Part shown: positions 9,159 to 17,979 of the stretch, piece after piece
Position numbering within the stretch: position 1 is the first letter of the stretch
Layout of the letters: each line of letters starts with the position of its first letter
Origin: Pirellula staleyi DSM 6068
Lineage (GTDB): Bacteria > Planctomycetota > Planctomycetia > Pirellulales > Pirellulaceae
Direction: 5' to 3'
Length of the DNA stretch: 64,000 nt
Assembly (NCBI GenBank): GCA_945875845.1
Contig: CAMCMB010000026.1
Coordinates: 1 to 64,000, forward strand
Notes under the pieces: generated by a model
Seen by the model: the letters and a program-made list of their open reading frames with translations, nothing else
Databases searched by the model: none
Told to the model about the DNA's origin: nothing
Position numbers and translations under genes: made by a program

Positions 9159-9204
9159 GCTTGGGCGTCTCGCCCATGGAGTCACGAGCGCGCTCGTGCC
9201 AAGC
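9159..9204. repeat. Palindromic repeat with CACGAGCGCGCTCGTG core
   Basis: A perfect 16 bp palindrome at 9183-9198 is enclosed by GCTTGG/CCAAGC arms, with a smaller GGGCG/CGCCC hairpin inside. The 16 bp core recurs at 45630-45645 with similar flanks (GTCACGAG..TCGTGCCA.ACGATGG), so this is a dispersed family. It lies between nadE and the DUF1501 gene, both on the minus strand. Confidence 0.65.
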
Positions 9205-9264
9205 GATGGTTGATTATGTCGTAGGACAGACTGCCGGGGTGTTTTTGCGCAAACAGGAACGCTA

Positions 9265-11307
9265 TCACTCGGTCCAAACTGCTGGATCGGCGTCGCTTGG
9301 CATTCGCCAATCCCCGCGAGGCGAAAGCGAAACGGTACCCACCTTGGGGCCATCTGGCACACAGCTTCGCTTGTACTGCGAAGCAAAAAACCGTCGCAAG
9401 AATATCGCGAGCACCCTCTTGATTTCGTCGTCGGAATAGGAGGCGTCAAACGTTGCATTCTTTGCCAGAAACTTCAGCTTTTCCGGCGAGGCGCCGCCGC
9501 GAACGAAATGGTACAAGAAAAAATCATGTAGTTCGTACGGCCCGATCGTGGCCTCCGTGCTCTGGTGCAGCGACTTGTTTTTTGAAAGAGGGAGCAGCTC
9601 TGGGGAGATCGGTGTATCGACAATGTCGAGTAAAACTCTTCGGATATTCCCGTCGAAACGATTCATGGCCACATATTGAACAAGAAACTTGACGAGTGTC
9701 TTCGGCACGGAACAGTTGACGTTGTACATCGACATGTGATCACCGTTGTAGGTGCTCCATCCCAGCGCGGACTCCGACAGGTCACCCGTTCCAATCACAA
9801 ATCCGCGGTTCATCAGAAGCATCGTTCGCATCCTTGCTTGGACATTCTCAAAGACAAGGTCGTTGCGTCCCTCGGATGGCAATTGTTCAAGTTCTTGTTG
9901 AAGTGTTTGCCAGGTGTGGTCCCCCAAGTCTATTCCAAAAGGCTTATGCTTCAGGTCTCGAAAAATACCGAAGCAACGATCGCGGATATCGATGGTTTCC
10001 AAGTTCAGCCCGAGGAGCTGCGTCAGTTCGGCAGCGTTGTCTTTCGTTTTAACGGATGTGCCGAATCCCGGCATGGTGATGCCAATTAATCGTCGATGAT
10101 CCCAGCTCATTGCATCGAACATTTTCGCTGCAACGAGCAGAGCAAGCGTGCTATCAAGGCCCCCAGAAACACCTACCACCAGGGGCATATCGACTGGAAG
10201 TTGCGAGACGCGTTTTGCGATCGCGGCGCACTGGATTTCGAAGATCTCAGCGCAACGTTGCTCAAGCTCGGCGGATGCACTTGGTACGAACGGGTGTGCA
10301 TCTACAAATCGTTTGAGTGGAGTAGCTTCGACTTCCAACTCAAATGCAATGCGGCGAAAGGATCGATGAAACTCTCGCGATACGGATTGATGCATTGTGC
10401 CGGCGACACGACGATCATGATCCAGTCGATCCATATCGATATCGGCCGTCGCGAAACTGCTGACGGCATGCCTATGGGCCGCCGATGCGATATTGAGCCC
10501 CGTACCGATACGCTGGGACTCGGCCAGCAGGTTCCCGTTTTCAGCAATCAGACAATGGCCGCCAAAGACCAGGTCTGTGGTCGATTCCGATGGCCCGGCG
10601 CTTGCGTAAGCATAGGCCGAAATGCACTTGCCGGACTGAGTTGCCACCAAATGTTTTCGGTAGGATGCTTTGCCAATCGTCTCATTGCTCGCAGATAGAT
10701 TAAGCAGCACGTTGGCCCCTGCAATCGCTTGGCATGCGCTGGGCGGAATGGGTACCCACAGATCTTCGCAAATCTCAATGCCGACGGTAACTTGGCCGAA
10801 CGTGAACAGTAGATCGGTGCCAAAGGGTACCAACACAGTGGATCGGAAAAATGAATCTGTTCCGTTCTCCGAACTCGCGAGAGACAAGTGCACTTCGTTT
10901 GGAAGAGGCATTGAGCCCGATTGAAACCATCGGCCTTCGTAAAACTCTTGGTACGTCGGTAAATGCTGCTTCGGAACGATTCCCAAGATTTTCCCCTGGG
11001 AAATAACCGCAGCCACGTTGAACAACTTTCCATCTATCGACAACGGCAATCCAACTACGATAAGCTGTTTGGTTTGAATCGTTTGAGCGAGCTGGATCAG
11101 CTCCCGAACGCACGCGTCCAAAAGCATTTTTTGTGTAAAGAGCTCTCCACAAGAATAGCCGCTCAAGCCCAATTCGCCGAAAACAAGGACGTCTGAATCC
11201 CCAAACAAGCCAATCGCGTTTTCGATCGCTTTACGATTTGCCAACGGATTTGCAACGCTCGTCTCAGTGCAAACAGTCGTAATTCGCAGAAAGCCTAGTG
11301 GATGCAT
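9265..11307 (-). CDS. nadE: Glutamine-dependent NAD(+) synthetase
   Basis: This 680-residue enzyme amidates deamido-NAD to NAD with glutamine as nitrogen donor, the last step of NAD synthesis. The N-terminal nitrilase-type glutaminase domain has the Glu-Lys-Cys triad: E45 in FGELGLSGY, K113 in VPKQHLPTYQEFYE and C180 in GIEICEDLWVP. The C-terminal synthetase domain has the ATP-binding loop SGGLDS at 381-386 and a later GTGDLSE motif. The length fits the long, two-domain form. It is the last gene of a three-gene minus-strand group, 9 bp downstream of the CaMKII-association-like gene. Confidence 0.96.
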   Translation of the reverse strand: MHPLGFLRITTVCTETSVANPLANRKAIENAIGLFGDSDVLVFGELGLSGYSCGELFTQKMLLDACVRELIQLAQTIQTKQLIVVGLPLSIDGKLFNVAAVISQGKILGIVPKQHLPTYQEFYEGRWFQSGSMPLPNEVHLSLASSENGTDSFFRSTVLVPFGTDLLFTFGQVTVGIEICEDLWVPIPPSACQAIAGANVLLNLSASNETIGKASYRKHLVATQSGKCISAYAYASAGPSESTTDLVFGGHCLIAENGNLLAESQRIGTGLNIASAAHRHAVSSFATADIDMDRLDHDRRVAGTMHQSVSREFHRSFRRIAFELEVEATPLKRFVDAHPFVPSASAELEQRCAEIFEIQCAAIAKRVSQLPVDMPLVVGVSGGLDSTLALLVAAKMFDAMSWDHRRLIGITMPGFGTSVKTKDNAAELTQLLGLNLETIDIRDRCFGIFRDLKHKPFGIDLGDHTWQTLQQELEQLPSEGRNDLVFENVQARMRTMLLMNRGFVIGTGDLSESALGWSTYNGDHMSMYNVNCSVPKTLVKFLVQYVAMNRFDGNIRRVLLDIVDTPISPELLPLSKNKSLHQSTEATIGPYELHDFFLYHFVRGGASPEKLKFLAKNATFDASYSDDEIKRVLAIFLRRFFASQYKRSCVPDGPKVGTVSLSPRGDWRMPSDADPAVWTE

Positions 11308-11316
11308 GATTGGCGA

Positions 11317-11712
11317 TCAGCGGGCTGGGCTTCGATGAAAATGAACGTGTTTCCATTTGCCTTGTTGCCGGTGCCAAACTCGCGTTTCTTCCATGGAAGT
11401 CGAAATCGCCTTGCCTTCCTGGAATCGTTGCGTCAAGCGAACATAGGCGATGACGGCAACGTCTCCCATGATGCGAATGTGGGGCGCCACAATTGTGGAC
11501 TGGACTCGGGGTGAGCTTGGGGGTGAGGGTAGATTGAAGTAGTAGTTGTGAAACTCGAGGCCGTCCACGAGGTTCCCGAGCGCTTCGGGTTCAAAGCACG
11601 TTAGGGATTCATCGCACAGGACGATGTAGGTGTCCCAATCTCCCGAAGTAATCGCGACCAGTAACTTCTGGGTCAAATCCAAGATTGCATCGCGATCCGA
11701 TTCTAACGACAT
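11317..11712 (-). CDS. CaMKII-association-domain-like (NTF2-fold) protein
   Basis: A 131-residue protein with the fold pattern of the calcium/calmodulin-dependent kinase II association domain, a branch of the NTF2/SnoaL superfamily. The end of the protein, EETRVWHRQQGKWKHVHFH, is the clearest family signature, and the start (LDLTQKLLVAITSGDWDTY) matches the usual first helices. Bacterial members are small oligomeric proteins, usually of unknown role. It is probably cotranscribed with nadE (9 bp gap) and the upstream zinc-ribbon protein (31 bp gap). There is no signal peptide. Confidence 0.8.
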   Translation of the reverse strand: MSLESDRDAILDLTQKLLVAITSGDWDTYIVLCDESLTCFEPEALGNLVDGLEFHNYYFNLPSPPSSPRVQSTIVAPHIRIMGDVAVIAYVRLTQRFQEGKAISTSMEETRVWHRQQGKWKHVHFHRSPAR

Positions 11713-11743
11713 TCTTTCTCCAACACTTATCTGAACGGTGATT

Positions 11744-13060
11744 TTACTCGGGCAACGCCATATGGACTTGCAGCATCAACTTGCCTCGATTATCGATTGA
11801 CAACTCCGAGTTCGACGAACCACTTTCAATCAGTCTACCGAAAATTAAATAAGTTTTCGGTACGGTCCAAATACTTTTCCTCCATGCGCCTGGAAGCATT
11901 TGGACAGGGACGTCTTCCTCACCGAGAATCCATGGCTCATTAAGCATCCAGAGATTTCTCGAATCAGGTTTATCCCCTTCACCAATAGTTAGTACGGTAA
12001 CAACGAAATCGTTGACCGAGGCTGGACCGATCCCAGGCAATTTGCCAATCGGGCCATATTTCATTACCGTTTTTGAGCTGCTGTCTTTTAGTATCTCAAC
12101 AGCGATTTTCTCCAGTAATTCTCTAAAGATCACAGCGGATCGGCCTCGCAAGGATGCCGATTGCTCCGAAAGTATCTTTGCTACTTTGTAGTAGTCCCCA
12201 ATCAGCGAAATTTTCTTTTCCTTGGAAGCTTCGTACAAATCTTTTTTAAGCATTCGAAGCATGCTGATGTTTTCCGAAATACTCGATGCGAGCGAGTCAC
12301 GGCTCTCAGGCGTTAGGGGCGATTTGTAATCCGTGTCGTCGACCTCGATGGGCACATTTAACTCTTCGAGTGACTTCACCGATAGCGCATCAGCGAATGA
12401 ACGCGCCGAACTCACATCGGTGTTGTCGTCGATGGCCTCGGCCTCGACTCCCGGAGGCCCGGCGATTTTTGGTGGAGTCAAGGTTGAATCGTTTTCAGTT
12501 AGCGATGGCAACGTCTCGAGTTGGGAGCTAGGAATGTCCGCTTGCTTCTGCGAAATCGACTCCCGCGAGGGATTCACTCTCAGTTTTTCTGGCACGATCC
12601 ACGGGACATACTGTGATACGAAACGGGCGGTCGTTCCGACGTCTCGCCCAAAACCATACCACATAATGGCCGTTGCGATCGGTAACGCAGCCAATCCACC
12701 TAAAACCGGTGGCACAATCTTTCGGAAAGTAGAGGTTTCCTTTCGAGGAAGCTTATCGCCAGCCACATTGCAGACACTCCAGTCCGGTTTTAACCCCAGG
12801 GTCGCAAACTCACTTTCTTGATTCCAAGGGTTCCTTGGCAACGAGTCCCTTGGCATGGATTTCTTAGCCAGGGAATTCTGGGGCAAAACTTCCCCAACTA
12901 ACGATTTCCCAGGTAAAGAATAGTTATTCAAAATTTCTTGCGGGGACGGGTATAGCACGCCGCATGCGTCACATCGAAAGAAAGAACTAGCTTGTTTCCC
13001 TCGCGAGGATTTGGGAATCTCGATCTGTTTGCCACATTGGCAAGTAAAAAATAGTTGCAT
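11744..13060 (-). CDS. Zinc-ribbon-like single-pass membrane protein, function unknown
   Basis: From the ATG at 13060 the protein has 438 residues. It opens with a small cysteine module (FTCQCGKQIEIPKSSRG..FRCDACGVLYPS) typical of short zinc ribbons at the N terminus of planctomycete membrane proteins. A stretch of imperfect six-residue repeats follows (SLPGK, SLVGE, SLAKK, SMPRD, SLPRN). One membrane helix comes next (VPPVLGGLAALPIATAIMW), then a long extracytoplasmic part without a recognisable domain. A start at 13285 would add 75 residues of unconvincing sequence before the zinc ribbon, so I reject it. It heads the group with the CaMKII-association-like gene and nadE. Confidence 0.65.
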   Translation of the reverse strand: MQLFFTCQCGKQIEIPKSSRGKQASSFFRCDACGVLYPSPQEILNNYSLPGKSLVGEVLPQNSLAKKSMPRDSLPRNPWNQESEFATLGLKPDWSVCNVAGDKLPRKETSTFRKIVPPVLGGLAALPIATAIMWYGFGRDVGTTARFVSQYVPWIVPEKLRVNPSRESISQKQADIPSSQLETLPSLTENDSTLTPPKIAGPPGVEAEAIDDNTDVSSARSFADALSVKSLEELNVPIEVDDTDYKSPLTPESRDSLASSISENISMLRMLKKDLYEASKEKKISLIGDYYKVAKILSEQSASLRGRSAVIFRELLEKIAVEILKDSSSKTVMKYGPIGKLPGIGPASVNDFVVTVLTIGEGDKPDSRNLWMLNEPWILGEEDVPVQMLPGAWRKSIWTVPKTYLIFGRLIESGSSNSELSIDNRGKLMLQVHMALPE

Positions 13061-13375
13061 CTTAGAGTTGCTGGTGGGAGTGAGACGTGATCGTTCAATG
13101 CGTCGTGCGTCAGGATACCATTCGGCAGTTCCGATTGCTTGTTGAAATTTCGGAAAATAATCGGCAATTTTTGGAAACAATCTCAAAAGTTGCAATTTGT
13201 GATGACAGGAAAAAGGGTTGCAAACGGGCAAGGTGAAGCGATATATCCACGATTCGGACTTGGCTGATGGGGGAATTTCGAACATAATTCGTGAATGACG
13301 GTGTTAAAAACCGGTAAATAAGGGATCATTTGCTGCGCACCCTTCGCGACTCCATCTACCTACCACCCGCCCAAT
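13061..13375. other. Gene-free divergent region
   Basis: These 315 bases separate two divergent genes and should contain both promoters. A minus-strand reading frame stays open through most of it, but it would only extend the zinc-ribbon protein upstream of its natural N terminus. I see no clear promoter, operator or RNA gene. Confidence 0.4.
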
Positions 13376-14290
13376 ATGCTCCTCCGAAAAGCGCATCTGA
13401 GTTTTCTAGCCATTCTTGCCTTAATTGCACTAAGAGTGGTTGTCGGCTGGCACTTCTTCATGGAAGGGACAGACAAGGTCCAAAAAGGCGGGTTCTCCTC
13501 GACCGGTTTTCTTTCGGCAGCCAAAGGCCCCTTGTCTAGAACCTTTCAATCCATGGTGCCAGATTTTGATGGTTCGGTCCGACTGGACGAAGAAAAAATG
13601 AAGAAGGCGTATGAGACATTCGCCTCGGAAGCGGGTGCTTTGTACACCTTTGCGGAGGATCAGACGGCCGAGGCGGCCACCATCGTTAGCGCAACCCGCA
13701 AGCGACTGAGCTCGGTTTACAAAGAATGGAAACCGCAAATTGAAGAATACAAGAATGGCATTTCGCGAGTGGCCAATTTGGAAAACGATCCAATGAGATC
13801 GAATGTTTCGTCGATGCGAAAGCAACGCGACGAAATCGAAGGCAAATGGAAGGGGCTCGCAAAACCTGCCCTTAATGACATCGACTGGATTAATCAAGAG
13901 TTCGAGACAGCCATCAACAGACTGGCAACCGAAGCTCAAACCGATAATGGCAAACGCGTTGCGAACTTTAGATTGCCAGGCTCTCCACCGATCGATGTGA
14001 AACTGATCGACAAAATCATTCCAATCTTCGATATGTGTGTCGGCATCCTTTTGATCGTCGGATTGTTAACGCCCTTGGCCGGATTGGCGGCAGGAATTTT
14101 CTTGGCGTCCGTCGTATTGACTCAATTTCCAGGGAGTTATGGTTCTCAGCCAACTTACTATCAAGCCATTGAAATGGTGAGCTGTTTCTTTCTCGCGTTC
14201 TCGGATGCGGGGAGGTACGCTGGTCTCGATTTCATCCCATGGAGTTTTTGGAACCGAAACAGTCAAACAATCGTCGAATCCCGCGTATAG
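13376..14290 (+). CDS. DoxX-like membrane protein with large internal insertion
   Basis: A 304-residue membrane protein. The N-terminal helix (LAILALIALRVVVGWHFFMEG) followed by a helix set near the C terminus (FDMCVGILLIVGLLTPLAGL, GIFLASVVLTQFPG, and a third hydrophobic stretch) matches the DoxX/SURF4-like fold. Here the first helix is separated from the rest by about 170 charged, helical residues, probably extracytoplasmic. DoxX proteins are linked to respiratory or redox processes, but the exact role is unsettled. The gene is 59 bp upstream of a Tat-exported oxidoreductase and probably forms an operon with it. Confidence 0.8.
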   Translation: MLLRKAHLSFLAILALIALRVVVGWHFFMEGTDKVQKGGFSSTGFLSAAKGPLSRTFQSMVPDFDGSVRLDEEKMKKAYETFASEAGALYTFAEDQTAEAATIVSATRKRLSSVYKEWKPQIEEYKNGISRVANLENDPMRSNVSSMRKQRDEIEGKWKGLAKPALNDIDWINQEFETAINRLATEAQTDNGKRVANFRLPGSPPIDVKLIDKIIPIFDMCVGILLIVGLLTPLAGLAAGIFLASVVLTQFPGSYGSQPTYYQAIEMVSCFFLAFSDAGRYAGLDFIPWSFWNRNSQTIVESRV

Positions 14291-14349
14291 TTGCATAGCA
14301 TTAACCGAACCAATCCCTTAACTATCTTTCTACGATAGGATTTTTTCCA

Positions 14350-16164
14350 ATGAATCAGCTTACTCCAGAAGAACGCGCCACCGGGCAATCCAATTATTAT
14401 GAGGCTGTCGGCTTCACACGTCGCGAATTCATGAACGGCGTTATCGCAGCCGGAGCTGTCTCCGGTGGCGGTCTTGGCGCGATGTATTTCGGCTACCAAA
14501 AGGTAGGTGACCCGGTTCGTGTCGGTGTCATCGGTACCGGTGACGAAGGCAACGTCTTGATCGGGGGCTGTACCCCGGAATACGTTCAAGTGACCGCCAT
14601 TGCCGACATTCGCCCATACAGCATTTACCGTGCCTTTCATGGTGACTGGTCTTCTCCAGCGGCAGCGACCGCTCGCCCAGGATTGATCAAGCAATACAAG
14701 TATGCGAGCGAAGCGGAAGCGAGAAAAAGCGTTAAGGTCTACGACGGCAGCAATGGCGGAATCGAAGCCTTGCTCGACGACGATTCCATCGAAGCCGTGA
14801 TTATCGCCTTGCCACTGCATTTGCATGCTCCGATCGCGGTCAAAGCCATGATGAAGGGCAAACATGTTTTGACAGAAAAACTCATGGCCCACAACATTGC
14901 TCAGTGCAAGGTGATGGCGCGGGTTGCAGCAAGTAAGAGCGACAACAACGGCAATCCAATTCATTGTGCAACCGGTCACCAGCGTCACTACAGCGTCCTC
15001 TATGACAACGCCGTTCACTTGCTCCGTTGGGGCATGATCGGTCAGTTGCACCACATCCGTGCTCAATGGCACCGTGGCAATTTGCCGGGTAACGATTCTT
15101 GGTTTCCACCCCTTCCCGGGGACGAGCCCGGAAAAGACGGACTGAACAAGATCCAGACCGACCTTGCAAAATTTCGGAAAGAGTTCGAGTCTGCCTCAAG
15201 CCCTGCAGAAAAAGACTTGGTTGGCAAAAAGGTTGCTCAATGGGCGGCTTGGATGGAAGACAAGAGTATCGATCCAACCAAATTCGGATACCTAGACAGG
15301 GAGATGGGTGGCCGGACACGAACCGCCATGGAAGAACTCGTTCGATGGCGAATCTTTGATCGAACCGGCGGAGGCCTGATGGCGGAACTCGGTAGCCATC
15401 AATTGGACGCGGCTACAATCTTCTGCAGTGCTTTGAGAGCCGATGGAAAGAAAGCTCATCCCCTATCTGTGCACGCAGTCGGTGGACGGCACATTTTCCC
15501 AGCTGACCGGGATTGTGACGATCACGTCTATTGCTCTTTCGAATTTCCTGGCCCCGAGTATAGCGAAAAATTCGAACCGGGTTACAAACTCCCAAGTGGC
15601 ATGAAGAAGATCGCGGGTTACTCGGAAGATCCGAATAAAAAGATTGTCGTGACCTATTCGTCCATCAATGGAAATGGTTACGGCGGGTACGGCGAAGTCG
15701 TGATGGGAAGCAAGGGCACTATGATCATCGAAAAAGAGCAAGACGTCTGGCTCTACGCGGGTTCGGACACGGCTGCATCTGCGGGTGTGAAGTCGACCAA
15801 AGGCGGATATGCGTTGGACACCCAAGCTAGCGGTGGAGCTGCAGCACCTGTCGCAAAGGCAGCAGCGAGTGGGCCTGTCAGCAAGGGATACACTGAGGAA
15901 ATTGAGCATTGGGCCTACTGCATCCGCAATCCGGATCCAAGCAATCGGCCCAAGTGTCACCCCGAAGTCGCCATGGCCGATGCCGTGATCGCGCTGACCA
16001 CCAATGTTGCCATGAAGCGTGGTGCGCGTGGCGAAGCAGGCTTTGTCAAATTCGAAGAGTCGTGGTTCAACACCAAGTCCGACGAAACTCCGGACGGAAG
16101 TAGCGTCGTCGAAGAAACGAAGCAGTTGGATAGCTACAAAATCCACGGTGGACAGACAGCGTGA
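14350..16164 (+). CDS. Tat-exported Gfo/Idh/MocA family oxidoreductase
   Basis: A 604-residue member of the Gfo/Idh/MocA family. The signal FTRREFMNGVIAAGAVSGGG near 22-41 is a twin-arginine leader, indicating export with bound cofactor. A Rossmann fold follows, with VRVGVIGTGDEGN as the nucleotide-binding loop, and EKLMA takes the place of the usual EKP motif. Such enzymes use NAD(P) to oxidise or reduce sugars and related compounds; exported forms are numerous in planctomycetes. The substrate cannot be read from the sequence. It shares a four-base overlap (GTGA) with the next gene, a sign of translational coupling. Confidence 0.9.
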   Translation: MNQLTPEERATGQSNYYEAVGFTRREFMNGVIAAGAVSGGGLGAMYFGYQKVGDPVRVGVIGTGDEGNVLIGGCTPEYVQVTAIADIRPYSIYRAFHGDWSSPAAATARPGLIKQYKYASEAEARKSVKVYDGSNGGIEALLDDDSIEAVIIALPLHLHAPIAVKAMMKGKHVLTEKLMAHNIAQCKVMARVAASKSDNNGNPIHCATGHQRHYSVLYDNAVHLLRWGMIGQLHHIRAQWHRGNLPGNDSWFPPLPGDEPGKDGLNKIQTDLAKFRKEFESASSPAEKDLVGKKVAQWAAWMEDKSIDPTKFGYLDREMGGRTRTAMEELVRWRIFDRTGGGLMAELGSHQLDAATIFCSALRADGKKAHPLSVHAVGGRHIFPADRDCDDHVYCSFEFPGPEYSEKFEPGYKLPSGMKKIAGYSEDPNKKIVVTYSSINGNGYGGYGEVVMGSKGTMIIEKEQDVWLYAGSDTAASAGVKSTKGGYALDTQASGGAAAPVAKAAASGPVSKGYTEEIEHWAYCIRNPDPSNRPKCHPEVAMADAVIALTTNVAMKRGARGEAGFVKFEESWFNTKSDETPDGSSVVEETKQLDSYKIHGGQTA

Positions 16165-16706
16165 CCTTGAACGCTTCTGTAACTTCTGTTGCAAAACAAA
16201 CGCGCGGCATCCCAGGCCGCGTTTTTGTTTGGGTATTTGTGGTTGCTCTCATCATCATCGGTTCGTTGACCTTCGCGGTTGGTCGGCGATTCCAAACGAT
16301 CATGGATCGCTTGGAGGTAGTGCGTTCGCTTTGGCCAAACGCGTCTCAAGAACTGAACCAACGCTATGCTCTTGCGATAACCGCCCTAGACGATCTGAAA
16401 ACCAGCGCTTCGGCCAGGAGTGAAATCTCACAACTCCGAACGGAATTCGAATTGACCAGTCAGTTTGATCGACAATCTGTTGCCGCCGCTCAACTCGAAG
16501 AGAAGATTGGCTTGGCTGTGGGCAATTCTGCCTGGAATCGAGAAGATTTTGAACGCCCCGCTTTGGCAAAACTGATCAACGCGGACCAGCAGCGAAAACG
16601 CGTTCAAGATGGTATGATCGGTTGGGTCACCATCAGAGGATTGAGGCTCAAACTGCCTCCCATTTTTGATCCACTTCCGACCGGGACATTAGCAAAACGA
16701 AGATGA
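16161..16706 (+). CDS. Small single-pass membrane protein, function unknown
   Basis: A 181-residue protein with one N-terminal membrane helix (VFVWVFVVALIIIGSLTFAVG, about 22-42) followed by a mainly helical soluble part. It starts with GTG overlapping the previous stop codon and ends in an ATGA overlap with holB, so it is locked into this operon. The segment NQRYALAITALDDLKTSA is faintly like the LemA family, but the match is too weak for a call. Confidence 0.7.
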   Translation: MTLNASVTSVAKQTRGIPGRVFVWVFVVALIIIGSLTFAVGRRFQTIMDRLEVVRSLWPNASQELNQRYALAITALDDLKTSASARSEISQLRTEFELTSQFDRQSVAAAQLEEKIGLAVGNSAWNREDFERPALAKLINADQQRKRVQDGMIGWVTIRGLRLKLPPIFDPLPTGTLAKRR

Positions 16707-17761
16707 TTCAAAAGGACTGGAGCTCTTTTCTCGGCCATCAAAAGCAGCAAACATGGTTTCGAAATGCGATTCGGAACAATCGTCTTGCAAGTACTTTCTT
16801 GATGGTCGGGCCCGAGGGAATTGGCAAACGAACCTTTGCTCGACTCCTTGCAAAAACCATGCTTTGCACCGGGAGCGATCCTTCCGATTTCGCCCCATGC
16901 TGCCATTGTGAAGCATGCGCGCAGATCGATGCCAGCACCCATCCGGACCTGCTTGAAATTGCGCGCCGACCTGATAAGACAGTACTAATCATGGAGCAAC
17001 TGGTAGGTGAAGGCGAGATGAGGATGCGAGAGGGTTTGTGTTACGAGTTGCGCATGAAGCCCTACTCGGGCCGGCGCAAGATTGCGATCATCGATGATGC
17101 GGACACCATTGCGGAAGAAGGAGCAAATAGTCTGCTCAAGACGCTGGAAGAACCGCCACCTGGCTCTCTTATTTTTTTGATAAGTACCAGCGTCCAAAGG
17201 CAGTTGCCGACCATTCGATCTCGCTGCCAAATGGTGCGGTTTCAGCCGCTGACGAGCGAGGAACTTTCGCGATTGATTCTTCGACATGGCATCGCGGATA
17301 CGATGGAGGACGCATTAACAGTAGCTACGCAAGCAGCCGGGTCGATGTCTGCGGTCGCGAACTGGACCAACGTAGAACTGCGAGAATTTCGGCTTGAGCT
17401 ATTTCGCCATTTGACCCAGAGACCACTCGATTTCACCAAACTCGCCAAGGCTGTCCAAGGAAACATGGAATCGGTCGGAACCGAGTCACAGCCACGTCGC
17501 GAAAGACTCAAAGTTATTTTGGACTTCGCGCTCAACTTCTATCGAGTCGGGATGCGCACGATATTGACGGACAGCGACAAGGAAGCGAGTCGACCGATTG
17601 CAGTGGAACAGTATGGCCATTTGCGGACTTTGGAAAGTAGCTCGTTTGTAGCGGCAATACGTCGATGCATGGAGGCCCGCGAACACTTGGACCGAATGGT
17701 CAGTCCCGCATCGCTCATTGAGGCATGGGCCGCAGATCTTGCCGTCATCTCACGAGCGTGA
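16703..17761 (+). CDS. holB: DNA polymerase III subunit delta'
   Basis: A 352-residue clamp-loader subunit. It has the P-loop GPEGIGKRT at 36-44, a zinc-binding cysteine set (CCHCEAC at 66-72), the Walker B-like DDAD at 131-134, the LLKTLEEPP segment and the SRC motif at 173-175. Within the clamp loader it helps place the sliding clamp on DNA. It is the last gene of the operon with the DoxX-like, oxidoreductase and small membrane genes, and starts inside the preceding stop (ATGA). This coupling of a replication gene to envelope-type genes is unusual. Confidence 0.93.
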   Translation: MIQKDWSSFLGHQKQQTWFRNAIRNNRLASTFLMVGPEGIGKRTFARLLAKTMLCTGSDPSDFAPCCHCEACAQIDASTHPDLLEIARRPDKTVLIMEQLVGEGEMRMREGLCYELRMKPYSGRRKIAIIDDADTIAEEGANSLLKTLEEPPPGSLIFLISTSVQRQLPTIRSRCQMVRFQPLTSEELSRLILRHGIADTMEDALTVATQAAGSMSAVANWTNVELREFRLELFRHLTQRPLDFTKLAKAVQGNMESVGTESQPRRERLKVILDFALNFYRVGMRTILTDSDKEASRPIAVEQYGHLRTLESSSFVAAIRRCMEAREHLDRMVSPASLIEAWAADLAVISRA

Positions 17762-17882
17762 CTCATCTCGCAAGCATAACGGCGAGCGGAGCAAACGACG
17801 ACAATGTTCTGTCCTTCGCGAATTTACGGGGTTAGCCTGACACACGTCGCTAATCACATTTGCAACTGTTTTTCAACCCAAT

Positions 17883-17958
17883 TAGCCGTTGGGCGATAGC
17901 CCCGGTTTTCCAATTGCTCGACATTCGTCGAGAACCGGGGCTAGCGCCCTTCGGCTAC
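17883..17958. repeat. Long hairpin repeat between convergent genes (possible bidirectional terminator)
   Basis: Arms TAGCCG.TGGGCG.TAGCCCCGGTT and AACCGGGGCTAGCGCCC.TCGGCTA pair over most of their length. The loop holds a second small hairpin, CTCGAC-ATTC-GTCGAG. The core matches the repeat at 4391-4441. It lies between the holB and aldo/keto reductase stop codons, which face each other, so it may end both transcripts, though no U-tract is obvious. Confidence 0.65.
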
Positions 17959-17979
17959 CAGTTTGTTTCACTCGAAGAC

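Noticed and set aside
13061-13285. 75-residue N-terminal extension of the zinc-ribbon protein
   Set aside because: The extension has no domain character, and the zinc ribbon naturally begins right after the ATG at 13060.
16161-16706. LemA family assignment
   Set aside because: Only one short segment is loosely similar, and the rest does not follow the family pattern.
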